DNA of 64,000 nucleotides, taken from NCBI GenBank assembly GCA_963169645.1, contig CAUJCO010000004.1, forward strand, positions 93,595-157,594, given 5' to 3'. A program made the position numbers and the translations under genes. Every line of letters begins with the position of its first letter. The stretch's first letter is position 1. The DNA comes from Bacteroidota bacterium. GTDB taxonomy: Bacteria; Bacteroidota; Bacteroidia; Chitinophagales; JADIYW01. The notes beneath the pieces are model-generated. The model made no database searches, was not told the origin of the DNA, and saw only the letters and a program-made list of their open reading frames with translations. Below are positions 19,976 through 28,686 of this stretch, in pieces.

Positions 19976-20767
19976 TTAGTTTATGGTAAATGTAGTTCCA
20001 AAATTAGCATTTTCATTCACATTTTTCAATACGTCTTTAGCGTGACAAAGAATAACTTTATGCACACCTTTTTGTAATGCATTAGCAATATTATCTACTT
20101 TAGGAATCATGCCATCTGTAATAATTTTATCTGCTTTTAGTATATCAATTTGAGGAACAGAAACATGTTGTATGACACTATCCGCTTTTTCCACATCTTT
20201 CAGCAAACCATCTTTTTCAAAACAGAAATAAAAAGCTACTTTATATTTTTTTGATAATGCAATAGACATTGCAGCTGCCATTGTATCGGCATTGGTATTA
20301 AGCAATTGGCCATTTCCATCATGCGTGATTGGTGCAATGATTGGTGTATAATTTTTATCTAACAATTCCGCAAAGAAATCAGCATTTACGGCATCAATAT
20401 CACCAACAAATCCGAAATCAATAGTTGGATGAACACGTTTATGCGACTGAATACAGTTGGCATCTGCACCGGAAAATCCGATAGCATTACATTGCATGGA
20501 TTGCAATTGCGCTACAATTTTTTTATTAATTAATCCGGCATATACCATTGTTACAACATCCAATGTTTTTTCATCTGTTATGCGTCTGCCATCCACTAAT
20601 GTAGCTTCAATACCTATTTGTTTGCTTAATTGTGTTGCCAATTTTCCGCCGCCATGAATTAAAACTTTGGGTGCTTGAATCTTGGAAAAATCGATTAAGA
20701 ACTTTTTGAGCGCATCAACATCGTCAATAATATTTCCTCCAATTTTTACTACAACTATCGTTTCCAA
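19976..20767 (-). CDS. argB: Acetylglutamate kinase (acyl-glutamate kinase)
   Basis: A 263-residue amino acid kinase that phosphorylates N-acylglutamate in arginine synthesis. Motifs are VVVKIGGNIID at the N-terminus, VLIHGGGKLATQLS, VDGRRITDEKTLDVV and the C-terminal ADKIITDGMIPKVDNI. The start is TTG (20765-20767): an in-frame stop lies a few codons upstream and there is no ATG before the conserved kinase motif. It forms a two-gene unit with the argE-like gene. The start is 31 bases from the divergent lipoprotein gene at 20799. Confidence 0.93.
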   Translation of the reverse strand: METIVVVKIGGNIIDDVDALKKFLIDFSKIQAPKVLIHGGGKLATQLSKQIGIEATLVDGRRITDEKTLDVVTMVYAGLINKKIVAQLQSMQCNAIGFSGADANCIQSHKRVHPTIDFGFVGDIDAVNADFFAELLDKNYTPIIAPITHDGNGQLLNTNADTMAAAMSIALSKKYKVAFYFCFEKDGLLKDVEKADSVIQHVSVPQIDILKADKIITDGMIPKVDNIANALQKGVHKVILCHAKDVLKNVNENANFGTTFTIN

Positions 20768-20777
20768 TACGTATTTT

Positions 20778-20785
20778 TATTTTTG
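20778..20785 (+). promoter_or_regulatory. -7 box of the paraoxonase-like lipoprotein gene
   Basis: TATTTTTG matches TAnnTTTG, 13 bases before the ATG at 20799, within the 31-base gap shared with argB. Confidence 0.5.
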
Positions 20786-20798
20786 TAAAGTTATAAGA

Positions 20799-21737
20799 AT
20801 GCTCCAAAAATTACTATTATCCTATATTATACTAAGTTCAATTTTTGCCTGTGAGAAAGCAACAGTACAAAAAACATACGTAAAAATAACAACTGCAGAT
20901 GGTCCGGAAGATATTTTACATGATAAAAAAAACAATCGAATTTTAATTTCGTGTGATGAACGAAGAGATGGGAAACTACCCATTGGTATTATACAACAAT
21001 TAAACATTGCAACCGATAGTTGTACAGAATTACCTATTAGTAATATGCCTGCAATTCCATTTCATCCGCATGGTTTTGATTTACAAACTATCCATAATTC
21101 AGATTACTTATTTGTCATCAATCATTATAAAGATGCAACTCATACCAATTCCATAATCCAATTTAAAATACATGCCGATAAGTTAGAATTTATAAAAGAA
21201 TATAAACATGCATTATTGTTATCTCCAAATGATTTAACGGTTTTACCCAATGGTAGTTTTTATTTTTCTAACGATAAGAATTCATCCAATATCTTAGAAC
21301 ATCTTACCAATCCTTATAGTGGTTCGGTGGTTTATTGTGATGGCATGCATACTTGGAAAAAAGTGGATAGTTTGATGAGTTTTCCGAATGGCTTATATAA
21401 TGAAAATGACAAATTATACGTTGCTACTTCAAGAAATTTTGCTTTATATACGTATACAATACAAGCAGATGGAACATTGCAAAATAAAAAGAAATTAAAC
21501 AGCATTAATGGCATGGATAACCTAACTGATAATGGAAATGAATTATTAGTTGCTGTTCATCCGGATGAATTGAAATTTGCTGCACTCGCCTATTTTCCGG
21601 ATATTTTATCACCATCCAAAACGTTTGCTATTGATAAATCCACGGGAAAATCTACACTTATCTTTTCAGATGATGGTGCACAAATTTCGGGTTCATCAAC
21701 TGCAGTAGCTGTTGGTGATAATTTATATTTAGGATAA
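20799..21737 (+). CDS. Paraoxonase/SMP-30-like beta-propeller lipoprotein
   Basis: A 312-residue product starting MLQKLLLSYIILSSIFAC, a lipoprotein signal with Cys18 as the anchor. The longer open frame back to 20682 would run into argB and is not needed. The mature protein resembles arylesterase/paraoxonase six-bladed propellers: PFHPHGFDL, LLLSPNDLTVLPNGSFYFSND, SFPNGLYNENDKLYVATS and DNLTDNGNELLVAVHPDELKF match calcium-site blades in order. It may hydrolyse lactones or esters in the periplasm (inference from family). Confidence 0.8.
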   Translation: MLQKLLLSYIILSSIFACEKATVQKTYVKITTADGPEDILHDKKNNRILISCDERRDGKLPIGIIQQLNIATDSCTELPISNMPAIPFHPHGFDLQTIHNSDYLFVINHYKDATHTNSIIQFKIHADKLEFIKEYKHALLLSPNDLTVLPNGSFYFSNDKNSSNILEHLTNPYSGSVVYCDGMHTWKKVDSLMSFPNGLYNENDKLYVATSRNFALYTYTIQADGTLQNKKKLNSINGMDNLTDNGNELLVAVHPDELKFAALAYFPDILSPSKTFAIDKSTGKSTLIFSDDGAQISGSSTAVAVGDNLYLG

Positions 21738-21784
21738 GTATTTGCCGGCTATTTATTGAAAATAACGCATTATAGAGATTAAAA

Positions 21785-21806
21785 AAGCTGTCCAAATGGA
21801 CAGCTT
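21785..21806 (-). terminator. Terminator of the ilvB-ilvN-ilvC end
   Basis: AAGCTGTCC (21785-21793), a 4-base loop and GGACAGCTT (21798-21806). On the minus strand the stem runs into TTTTTT, so it ends ilvC transcription; it may also stop the convergent lipoprotein gene. Confidence 0.85.
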
Positions 21807-21829
21807 AAAATATTAATTTATTTTGAGAA

Positions 21830-22873
21830 TTATTTTCCCGGACGTAAACTACGTACTACTTTTCCTGTTTGCCACATTTCAGAATTTCTGATTACAGCTA
21901 ATTCAGCTTCTAATTTTTCTCTATAATCCGGTTGTGAGTTGGTGTCAATAGAGCGTTGTGCTTCTTCACCTGCAGCAACTTTCGCATATAACTCTTTGAA
22001 TACCGGTAATACAGCTTCACGGAAAGGTCCTTTCCAATCTAAAGCACCGCGTTGTGCTGTAGTAGAGCAGTTACCATACATCCAATCCATACCATTTTCG
22101 GATACTAATTTGATTAATGATTCTGTCAATTCTTCAACAGTTTCGTTGAATGCTTCTGATGGTGAATGACCGTTTTCACGCAATACGCTGTATTGTGCTT
22201 CCATGATGCCGGCTAATGCACCCATTAACACGCCACGTTCTCCTGTTAAATCTGAATAAACTTCTTTTTGGAAAGTAGTTTCAAATAAATAACCGGAACC
22301 GATACCGATACCTAAAGCAATCGTTCTATCATGTGCTTTTCCTGTTGCATCTTGAAAGATTGCATAAGAAGAATTCAAGCCTTTACCTTCTAAGAACAAA
22401 CGACGTAATGAAGTTCCAGAACCTTTAGGTGCAGTTAAAATAACATCCACATCTGCCGGTGGAATAATTCCAGTTCTATCTTTATACGTAACACCAAAAC
22501 CATGTGAAAAATATAATGCTTTTCCTGCAGTTAAATGTTTTTTTACGGTTGGCCACATTTCAATTTGAGCTGCATCAGAAAGCAAGTACATAATGATAGT
22601 ACCTTTTTGCAACGCTTCTTCCGGTTCAAATAAAGTTTGACCAGGAACAAAACCATCTTTTTCTGCTTTATCCCAAGATTTAGAAGGTTTTCTTTGACCT
22701 ACAATTACATTAAAACCATTATCGCGTAAGTTTAATGCTTGTCCGGGACCTTGAACACCATAACCAATTACGGCTATCGTTTCGTTTGCTAATACTTCTT
22801 TTGCTTTAGCCAAGGGGAATTCTTCACGTGTTACAACGTTTTCATCGATTCCGCCAAAGTTCATTACTGCCAT
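21830..22873 (-). CDS. ilvC: Ketol-acid reductoisomerase
   Basis: A 347-residue class I enzyme that isomerises and reduces acetolactate in valine, leucine and isoleucine synthesis. The NAD(P)-binding motif IAVIGYGVQGPGQALNLRDNG is followed by VIVGQRKPSKSW (cofactor-phosphate loop) and FSHGFGVTYKDR. The C-terminal knotted domain contains the metal-binding region SDLTGERGVLMGALAGIMEAQYSVL. Last gene of the minus-strand ilvB-ilvN-ilvC run. Confidence 0.96.
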   Translation of the reverse strand: MAVMNFGGIDENVVTREEFPLAKAKEVLANETIAVIGYGVQGPGQALNLRDNGFNVIVGQRKPSKSWDKAEKDGFVPGQTLFEPEEALQKGTIIMYLLSDAAQIEMWPTVKKHLTAGKALYFSHGFGVTYKDRTGIIPPADVDVILTAPKGSGTSLRRLFLEGKGLNSSYAIFQDATGKAHDRTIALGIGIGSGYLFETTFQKEVYSDLTGERGVLMGALAGIMEAQYSVLRENGHSPSEAFNETVEELTESLIKLVSENGMDWMYGNCSTTAQRGALDWKGPFREAVLPVFKELYAKVAAGEEAQRSIDTNSQPDYREKLEAELAVIRNSEMWQTGKVVRSLRPGK

Positions 22874-22908
22874 TGTTTGTTGTTTTAAATTAGATATTAA
22901 AATTAAAA

Positions 22909-23142
22909 TTAGTTGATTAAAGTTGCTTCGAAAATATCAATTTGTTTATTGATTTGTTTTAATAAATTTTCGGCAGCCCATTGTTCCGCATTAAACTCGA
23001 TGGTAAATTCACCATCATTTTCGTCAATCTTTCTAAAAGCGAAATTGGTAACATCTACCCTTCTTCTGGAAAAAATAAGCATAAAACGACCAATTAAGAT
23101 CGGTTGATTATATGATATAAATTGTATTTTATGTGCTTTCAT
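22909..23142 (-). CDS. ilvN: Acetolactate synthase small (ACT-domain) subunit, short form
   Basis: A 77-residue product between ilvB (4 bases upstream) and ilvC. It has the size and pattern of a single ACT domain, with a strand pattern including ILIGRFMLIFSRRRVDVTNF and FTIEFNAEQWAAENLLKQI, as in short IlvM-like regulatory subunits. These bind and activate the large subunit and may confer valine feedback. The assignment rests mainly on context plus the ACT-like pattern. Confidence 0.82.
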   Translation of the reverse strand: MKAHKIQFISYNQPILIGRFMLIFSRRRVDVTNFAFRKIDENDGEFTIEFNAEQWAAENLLKQINKQIDIFEATLIN

Positions 23143-23145
23143 GAA

Positions 23146-24855
23146 TTATTGAGGTTCTAAAATTACATCGCTACAAGCTTTTCCGCTTGGAACCATTGGA
23201 AATAAATTTTCTTCTTTTTCTACCACTACTTCTAAAACGTAGCCTCCATCATGGGCAAACATTTTATCCAAAGCAGCACTTAACTCATCTCTATTTTCTA
23301 CTTTAGCTGATTCTAAACGGAACCCTTTAGAGATGGCTACAAAATCCGGATTTTTGAGTTCCACTTGTGAATATCGCTTATCAAAAAATAATTGTTGCCA
23401 TTGGCGAACCATTCCAAGATAATTATTATTGAAGATGACAATTTTCACGTTTAAGTTATGTTGCCAAATTGTACCAAGTTCTTGTATGGTCATTTGGAAA
23501 CAACCATCTCCAATAATGGCAACAACTGTTCTGTCCGGTGCTGCCATTTGGGCACCAATTGCTGCCGGTAATGCAAAACCCATAGTACCTAAACCTCCGC
23601 TAGAAACCCAAGAATTCGGTTTACGATAATTGTAATATCGCATAGCGTACATTTGGTGTTGTCCAACGTCCGGTACTATAATCGCATTTCCATTTGTTTT
23701 TTCATCAATAAGATGCATAATTTCACCCATTCTAATACCTTCCGTTGTAGGATAAATAGCTGATTGAATAACTTTTACATCTTCTTGTTTATCTAATTCT
23801 TTAAATGAAGTAATCCATTCTGTATGCTTATTTTCTTGCAATAATGGAATTAAAGCTTCCAATGCTTCAGAAGCATCTGCACAAATACCTACTTCCGTTT
23901 TAACTACTTTATTGATTTCGACCGGATCAATCTCAATATGAATTACACGAGCTTGTTTTGCAAATTTTGTTACATCACCGGTAACGCGATCATCAAAACG
24001 CATACCGATAGCAATCATCACATCACACTCGTTCATTTTAATATTTACCGAATAATTACCGTGCATTCCCGGAATACCAACATAGTTCTCGTGATTGGGA
24101 CTTACTGCACCCAAACCTTGCATTGTTGTAGCAACCGGTATGCCTGTTTTAGTTGATAATTGCTCTAACAATTCCTTTGCTTTGGAAATTATAATACCTT
24201 GACCAGCAACAATTAAAGGCTTATTACTTAAATTTATTATTTCAGCAGCTTTTTGTAGACTATCTTGTTGCACAGTATATTTTGGTGTATACCCTCTCAC
24301 CGATTCACAAGCCTGATAGCCAGTCCATTCCATCATTTCAAATTGAGCATTTTTTGTTATGTCAATTAAAACAGGACCTGGTTTACCGGAATTGGCTATA
24401 TAAAAAGCTTTCGCTAAAACAGACGGAATCTCAGCTGCTCTGGTGATTTGATAATTCCATTTCGTAATTGGCATAGTGATACCAATTACATCGGTTTCTT
24501 GAAATGCATCGGTTCCTAGCAAATGCATCGGTACTTGACCTGTAATACACACCATCGGAGTGCTATCCATAATAGCATCAGCAATTCCTGTAATTAAATT
24601 GGTAGCACCCGGACCGGAAGTAGCAAAACAAACGGCTGCTTTTCCTTTCACGCGTGCCCAACCTTCTGCTGCATGCGTTGCACCTTGCTCGTGTCTTGTT
24701 AACACATGGTTGATTTTATCCATATAATGCCAAAGGGCATCATAAATGGGCATAATTGCACCACCCGGATAACCATAAATAACTTCAATACCTTCTGCTA
24801 CTAAACTTTTTATAACGGCTTCTGCACCTGAAATCTGTATTTTTGCGTCTGACAT
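23146..24855 (-). CDS. ilvB: Acetolactate synthase large subunit
   Basis: A 569-residue thiamine diphosphate enzyme making acetolactate or acetohydroxybutyrate. The N-terminal domain has YGYPGGAIMPIYDAL with the following RHEQGATHAAEGWAR (catalytic Glu). The middle domain contains GMRFDDRVTG, and the C-terminal ThDP/Mg motif is GDGCFQM...NNNYLGMVRQW. Length is standard. A -7 box is at 24888-24895, so ilvBNC may be transcribed separately from pfkA upstream. Confidence 0.96.
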   Translation of the reverse strand: MSDAKIQISGAEAVIKSLVAEGIEVIYGYPGGAIMPIYDALWHYMDKINHVLTRHEQGATHAAEGWARVKGKAAVCFATSGPGATNLITGIADAIMDSTPMVCITGQVPMHLLGTDAFQETDVIGITMPITKWNYQITRAAEIPSVLAKAFYIANSGKPGPVLIDITKNAQFEMMEWTGYQACESVRGYTPKYTVQQDSLQKAAEIINLSNKPLIVAGQGIIISKAKELLEQLSTKTGIPVATTMQGLGAVSPNHENYVGIPGMHGNYSVNIKMNECDVMIAIGMRFDDRVTGDVTKFAKQARVIHIEIDPVEINKVVKTEVGICADASEALEALIPLLQENKHTEWITSFKELDKQEDVKVIQSAIYPTTEGIRMGEIMHLIDEKTNGNAIIVPDVGQHQMYAMRYYNYRKPNSWVSSGGLGTMGFALPAAIGAQMAAPDRTVVAIIGDGCFQMTIQELGTIWQHNLNVKIVIFNNNYLGMVRQWQQLFFDKRYSQVELKNPDFVAISKGFRLESAKVENRDELSAALDKMFAHDGGYVLEVVVEKEENLFPMVPSGKACSDVILEPQ

Positions 24856-24887
24856 TTCTAAAAATATTCTATAAATTATGCTTATTA

Positions 24888-24895
24888 CAAATCTA
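24888..24895 (-). promoter_or_regulatory. -7 box upstream of ilvB
   Basis: TAGATTTG on the minus strand matches TAnnTTTG, 32 bases before the ilvB ATG. No TTG at the preferred spacing is seen. Confidence 0.4.
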
Positions 24896-25017
24896 CTAAA
24901 TATTGACTTCTATAAAAAAAATGCAAGTTGATTTTTCAATATATAGTGATTTCTTAACAGTTTAAAAATGAATTGAGCAATAAAATAGAAAAATAATCAC
25001 AGTTTACTTCCATTTAT

Positions 25018-25992
25018 TTAGTTAGATAATAATTGAATTAAGTGATTCCACTCTTTATTTAACGTCAAAAAATGTTTTTGACACAAGTTTAATGGTGTGT
25101 AAATAATTTCATTATTTTTCAATCCAACCACACAGTTTTTCTTTCCATTCAGCATTGCATCTATCGCAGAAACACCTAAACGCGAGGCTAGAATCCTATC
25201 ATTTGCTGTTGGATTTCCACCTCTTAATAAATGACCTAAAATCAATGTTTTTATATCGTATTCCGGATGCATTTGCTTAAATTTTGCAGCAATTTCTAAT
25301 GCACCTCCGGCATCATCACCTTCTGCCACAACCACGATAAATGATTCTTTATGTTTACATGCACGTAGCTTGTTTGAAAGTTCATTTAAGTCTGTTTTAA
25401 TTTCGGGAATTAAGATATCTTCAGCACCTGCTGCCAATCCGGCAGCTAATGCTATTGACCCAACATCTCTTCCCATTACTTCTACAAAAAATAATCGACC
25501 TAATGCATTAGCAGTATCTCTTAATTTGTCTATTAATTCAACGGCTGTTTGAACAGCAGAATCATACCCGATAGTATAATCTGTGCCAAACAAATCGTTA
25601 TCTATAGTTCCGGGAATCCCAATAATTGTAATATCCGAATATTCATTAGAAAACTCAACAGCACCTTTCATTGTGCCGTCTCCGCCTATCACAATTAATG
25701 CAGCAATTTCATTCTTAATTAATGATTGATATGCCAACTTTCTACCTTCCAGAGTAGCAAATTGTGGACTTCTGGATGATTTAAGGATAGTTCCGCCTCT
25801 ATGAATAATATTTCCAACAGCCCGTGAATCTAATTTTATAAAATGATGATGAATCAAACCTTCATAACCATTAAGATAACCAAAGACATGCATTTTGTTT
25901 TGAATGGCCGTTCGAGTGATTGCACGAATACATGCATTCATTCCGGGTGCATCTCCTCCTGATGTTAATATTCCAATATTTTTCTGTTGCAT
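25018..25992 (-). CDS. pfkA: ATP-dependent 6-phosphofructokinase
   Basis: A 324-residue glycolytic kinase of the bacterial PfkA type. Hallmarks are ILTSGGDAPGMNACIRA, GGTILKSSRSPQF, IVIGGDGTMKGA (ATP site), GIPGTIDNDLFGTDYTIGYDSA (catalytic loop with Asp) and the effector/subunit region VEVMGRDVGSIALAAGLAAGAE. It sits between ilvD and ilvB, an unusual place for a glycolysis gene. A terminator-like hairpin ends right at its start codon (25993-26022). Confidence 0.95.
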   Translation of the reverse strand: MQQKNIGILTSGGDAPGMNACIRAITRTAIQNKMHVFGYLNGYEGLIHHHFIKLDSRAVGNIIHRGGTILKSSRSPQFATLEGRKLAYQSLIKNEIAALIVIGGDGTMKGAVEFSNEYSDITIIGIPGTIDNDLFGTDYTIGYDSAVQTAVELIDKLRDTANALGRLFFVEVMGRDVGSIALAAGLAAGAEDILIPEIKTDLNELSNKLRACKHKESFIVVVAEGDDAGGALEIAAKFKQMHPEYDIKTLILGHLLRGGNPTANDRILASRLGVSAIDAMLNGKKNCVVGLKNNEIIYTPLNLCQKHFLTLNKEWNHLIQLLSN

Positions 25993-26022
25993 AAAAAAAG
26001 TAGTAATGCTAAATTACTACTT
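25993..26022 (-). terminator. Hairpin and U-run ending at the pfkA start codon
   Basis: On the minus strand AAGTAGTAAT and ATTACTACTT (26013-26022 and 25998-26007) form a perfect 10-bp stem with a 5-base loop, followed by TTTTTTT and then ATG of pfkA. It could terminate ilvD transcription or act as an attenuator for pfkA. Confidence 0.6.
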
Positions 26023-26128
26023 AAATTGAATATTAAAGAAATGAGCATTCAAAGTTTAAACTCAAATACTGCTTCATTGTTGAATTATGAATCTAAAAAT
26101 AGATGAATAATTACCTAAATAATGACAA

Positions 26129-27808
26129 TTAGATACCATCTGTAACACAGCCATTGCTGGCAGATGAAACTGAATTGGCATATTTATATAATACTCCTGA
26201 TGTTGCTTTTAATGCCGGAGCAGTCCAAGATTGTTTACGCTGTAGTAATTCTTCATCACTAATCATTACATCAATCGTATTATTTACGGCATCAATTACA
26301 ATTCGATCTCCATCTTTTACCAAAGCGATATTTCCACCATTTTGAGCTTCCGGAGTAACGTGTCCAACCACAAAACCATGAGAACCGCCACTAAAACGAC
26401 CGTCCGTAATAAGTGCTACCTCTTTACCTAATCCTTCACCCATTAAAACGGAAGTTGGTTTTAACATTTCCGGCATTCCCGGTGCACCTCTTGGTCCGAT
26501 ATATCGGATAATCACTACATCACCTGCTACAATTTTTTTATCTTTCATTGCATCGATGGCTGCTTGTTCTGTATCAAAACATTTCGCTGTTCCATCAAAA
26601 CGCTCCCCTTCTTTTCCAGTAATTTTTGCAACAGCGCCTTCACTGGCAATATTTCCATATAAAATACGGATATGACTCGTTTTCTTAATTGGATTATCAA
26701 TAGTATGTAATAAATCTTGACCATCCGTTAAATCCGGTAAATCTGCTACGTTTTCTGCTAATGTTTTTCCGGTTACTGTTAAACAATCTCCGTGTAACAA
26801 ACCAACTTTTAATAAGTATTTCGTTACAGCAGGAACACCTCCAATTTTATGTAAATCTTCCATTACATATTTTCCACTTGGTCTAAAATCAGCAAGCATC
26901 GGTGTTTCATTTCCTAATCGAACAAAATCATTAATCGTTAAATTAACACCCACTGTTTTTGCCATTGCAATTAAGTGCATAACAGCATTCGTACTTCCAC
27001 CTAAAACGATAACCATTCGAATGGCATTTTCAAATGCTTTGAAGGTCATGATATCGCTTGGTTTAATATCTTTTTCTAACAAATTTTTGATAGCAATAGC
27101 TGCTTGTTTTACTTCATTTCTTTTATCATCCGAAATAGCCGGATTACTTGAAGAGTACGGTAAACTCATTCCTAATGTTTCGATGGCAGAAGCCATAGTA
27201 TTTGCGGTGTACATACCACCACATGCACCGGCACCCGGACAAGCATGTTCAATCACTCCTTTATAATCTTCTTCTGAAATTGTTCCTGCAAATTTTTTAC
27301 CTAATGCTTCAAATGCAGAAACGACATCTAATTTTTCTTCTTTATATTTTCCGGCAGCTATTGAACCACCATATATCATCAAGGATGGACGATTTAAACG
27401 AGCCATACCCATTATTACACCGGGCATATTTTTATCGCAACCTGCAATAGAAATGATTCCATCATAAAATTGAGCACCTGCATTGGTTTCTATTGAGTCT
27501 GCAATTACTTCACGAGATACCAATGAATAACGCATGCCTGAAGTTCCCATAGAAATACCATCACTCACACCAATCGTATAGAAATTAAGTGCCACTAAAT
27601 TTTGTTGGTTGACTAAATTTTTCAAATTAGCCGCTATACCATTTAAATGCATATTACATGGATTACCATCCCAACCTGTTGATACAATTCCAACTTGTGC
27701 TTTCTTAAAATCCTCCTCTTTTAATCCGATTGCATGCAACATCGCTTGTGCTGCAGGTTGTGTTGGATCTTGTGTAATAACTTTACTGTATTTATTTATT
27801 TCTGACAT
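26129..27808 (-). CDS. ilvD: Dihydroxy-acid dehydratase
   Basis: A 559-residue iron-sulfur dehydratase in branched-chain amino acid synthesis. Cluster cysteines appear in [15 protein letters not shown] and [16 protein letters not shown], with the upstream GNPCNMH. The C-terminal region has [12 protein letters not shown] and [17 protein letters not shown]. The open frame extends 18 codons further upstream from a TTG, but [10 protein letters not shown] at the ATG 27806-27808 is the natural start. It is the first gene of the ilv region. Confidence 0.95.
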   Translation of the reverse strand: MSEINKYSKVITQDPTQPAAQAMLHAIGLKEEDFKKAQVGIVSTGWDGNPCNMHLNGIAANLKNLVNQQNLVALNFYTIGVSDGISMGTSGMRYSLVSREVIADSIETNAGAQFYDGIISIAGCDKNMPGVIMGMARLNRPSLMIYGGSIAAGKYKEEKLDVVSAFEALGKKFAGTISEEDYKGVIEHACPGAGACGGMYTANTMASAIETLGMSLPYSSSNPAISDDKRNEVKQAAIAIKNLLEKDIKPSDIMTFKAFENAIRMVIVLGGSTNAVMHLIAMAKTVGVNLTINDFVRLGNETPMLADFRPSGKYVMEDLHKIGGVPAVTKYLLKVGLLHGDCLTVTGKTLAENVADLPDLTDGQDLLHTIDNPIKKTSHIRILYGNIASEGAVAKITGKEGERFDGTAKCFDTEQAAIDAMKDKKIVAGDVVIIRYIGPRGAPGMPEMLKPTSVLMGEGLGKEVALITDGRFSGGSHGFVVGHVTPEAQNGGNIALVKDGDRIVIDAVNNTIDVMISDEELLQRKQSWTAPALKATSGVLYKYANSVSSASNGCVTDGI

Positions 27809-27977
27809 AAAAAAAATTGAATCTCCAAATAAACAAAAGAATTTGTTAATCACATAGAACAAAAGTCAATAATATATGATTGAACATACATAAATAACAC
27901 AAAATGAAGATATGTTAATAAGTTACAAAGCGAATGATTGATGTTCGTGTTAAATTCATGTAAATAAACCCAAAAGT

Positions 27978-28082
27978 ATGACTGAGAAGAAAGTAGAAAT
28001 CGACATTCATAAGTATTTCGTAGCAATTTTCTTTATTGTATTATTGACCTTATTTTTGATTGTTACGTTTTCAAAAGCATAA
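27978..28082 (+). CDS. 34-residue single-pass membrane miniprotein
   Basis: ATG at 27978 encodes MTEKKVEIDIHKYF followed by a hydrophobic helix (VAIFFIVLLTLFLIVTF) and SKA. A bidirectional terminator begins directly after the TAA, which supports an expressed gene. The charged N-terminus and single membrane segment resemble small subunits of membrane complexes, but no family is recognised. It is too short for a usual gene finder. It lies between ilvD and the SCP2 gene. Confidence 0.55.
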   Translation: MTEKKVEIDIHKYFVAIFFIVLLTLFLIVTFSKA

Positions 28083-28109
28083 AAAAAACAGCTCAATGAG
28101 CTGTTTTTT
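28083..28109. terminator. Bidirectional terminator
   Basis: AACAGCTC, loop AAT and GAGCTGTT, flanked by an A-run before and a T-run after. It ends the miniprotein gene on the plus strand and the SCP2 gene on the minus strand. Confidence 0.88.
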
Positions 28110-28131
28110 TTATTTTAATCTGATGCAATGA

Positions 28132-28458
28132 TTATGCAGCTTCTAATTCGTTGAACATTCCGATAAATTTCAACATCGCTCCTAAATTACTAATTTTAAT
28201 TTTTCCCATCATCACGGCCATTTGTTTATTCACACGACCTTCTTCTGCATCTTCAAAATCACTCGATAAAGCAGAAATAACACAATCTGCTTCTCCTGTT
28301 AATCCTTCTGATACAGTGCAAACACTATTGGCTACATTTACAGTGAATTCACCACCATTTTCGCCTTCTAATTTAAAGTGAAAAGTGCCACTTTGGCCTG
28401 CTGCTTCTTCTGTTTTAAGTCTGCTTGGTAAAGCTAATACAATTTCTCTTGCTGTCAT
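28132..28458 (-). CDS. SCP2 sterol-binding-domain protein
   Basis: A 108-residue protein that is one complete SCP2 domain: LPSRLKTEEAAGQSGTFHF at the start and MAVMMGKIKISNLGAMLKF near the end. SCP2 domains bind lipids or acyl-CoAs in a hydrophobic tunnel. The same domain, with matching LPSR and GKI.VSDL motifs, is fused to the two acyl-CoA dehydrogenases of the divergent cluster (34663 and 36608), suggesting a shared role as an acyl-CoA carrier. Promoter and operator sites lie at 28496-28548. Confidence 0.9.
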   Translation of the reverse strand: MTAREIVLALPSRLKTEEAAGQSGTFHFKLEGENGGEFTVNVANSVCTVSEGLTGEADCVISALSSDFEDAEEGRVNKQMAVMMGKIKISNLGAMLKFIGMFNELEAA

Positions 28459-28495
28459 TTTAGATAATTTTTTGTTGTTAAATAAATAGAATAAA

Positions 28496-28527
28496 CAAAA
28501 GTAAAAAAGTATTTTAATTTTAGCAAA
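28496..28527 (-). promoter_or_regulatory. Promoter of the SCP2 gene
   Basis: On the minus strand, TTTG (28524-28527), a 20-base spacer and TACTTTTG (28496-28503) match the Bacteroidota promoter consensus closely. The -7 box is 37 bases before the ATG. Confidence 0.65.
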
Positions 28528-28531
28528 TATT

Positions 28532-28631
28532 TACCAAACGTTCGTTTGTTAAATTTACCATCTTATTGAATATCAATAAAATAAACATGTTTAACATAAA
28601 CTTTACATTGGTAATTTACCAAACGAGCGGT
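28532..28631. promoter_or_regulatory. Two palindromic operator-like sites in the divergent SCP2/carboxylase gap
   Basis: CAAACG-TT-CGTTTG (28535-28548) is a perfect inverted repeat, extended by TTA/TAA on either side. A related half-site, TTACCAAACGAGCGGTCAAA, begins at 28616 and overlaps the 15-bp palindrome TTGGTAATTTACCAA (28608-28622). The first site sits just upstream of the SCP2 -33 box. The form is typical of TetR-family operators controlling acyl-CoA catabolism; no such regulator is in the window, so the assignment is inference. Confidence 0.55.
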
Positions 28632-28686
28632 CAAATTAAAAGAATTCTTTGTATAATTGTTAAATAATCTGTGTAACAAATTTGGT

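Noticed and set aside
20682..20798. Longer form of the paraoxonase-like protein starting inside argB
   Set aside because: It would place codons over argB and spoil a clear lipoprotein signal that begins at 20799.
27809..27862. N-terminal extension of ilvD from an upstream TTG
   Set aside because: The Phe/Ile-rich extension is not a feature of dihydroxy-acid dehydratases; [10 protein letters not shown] is the natural start.
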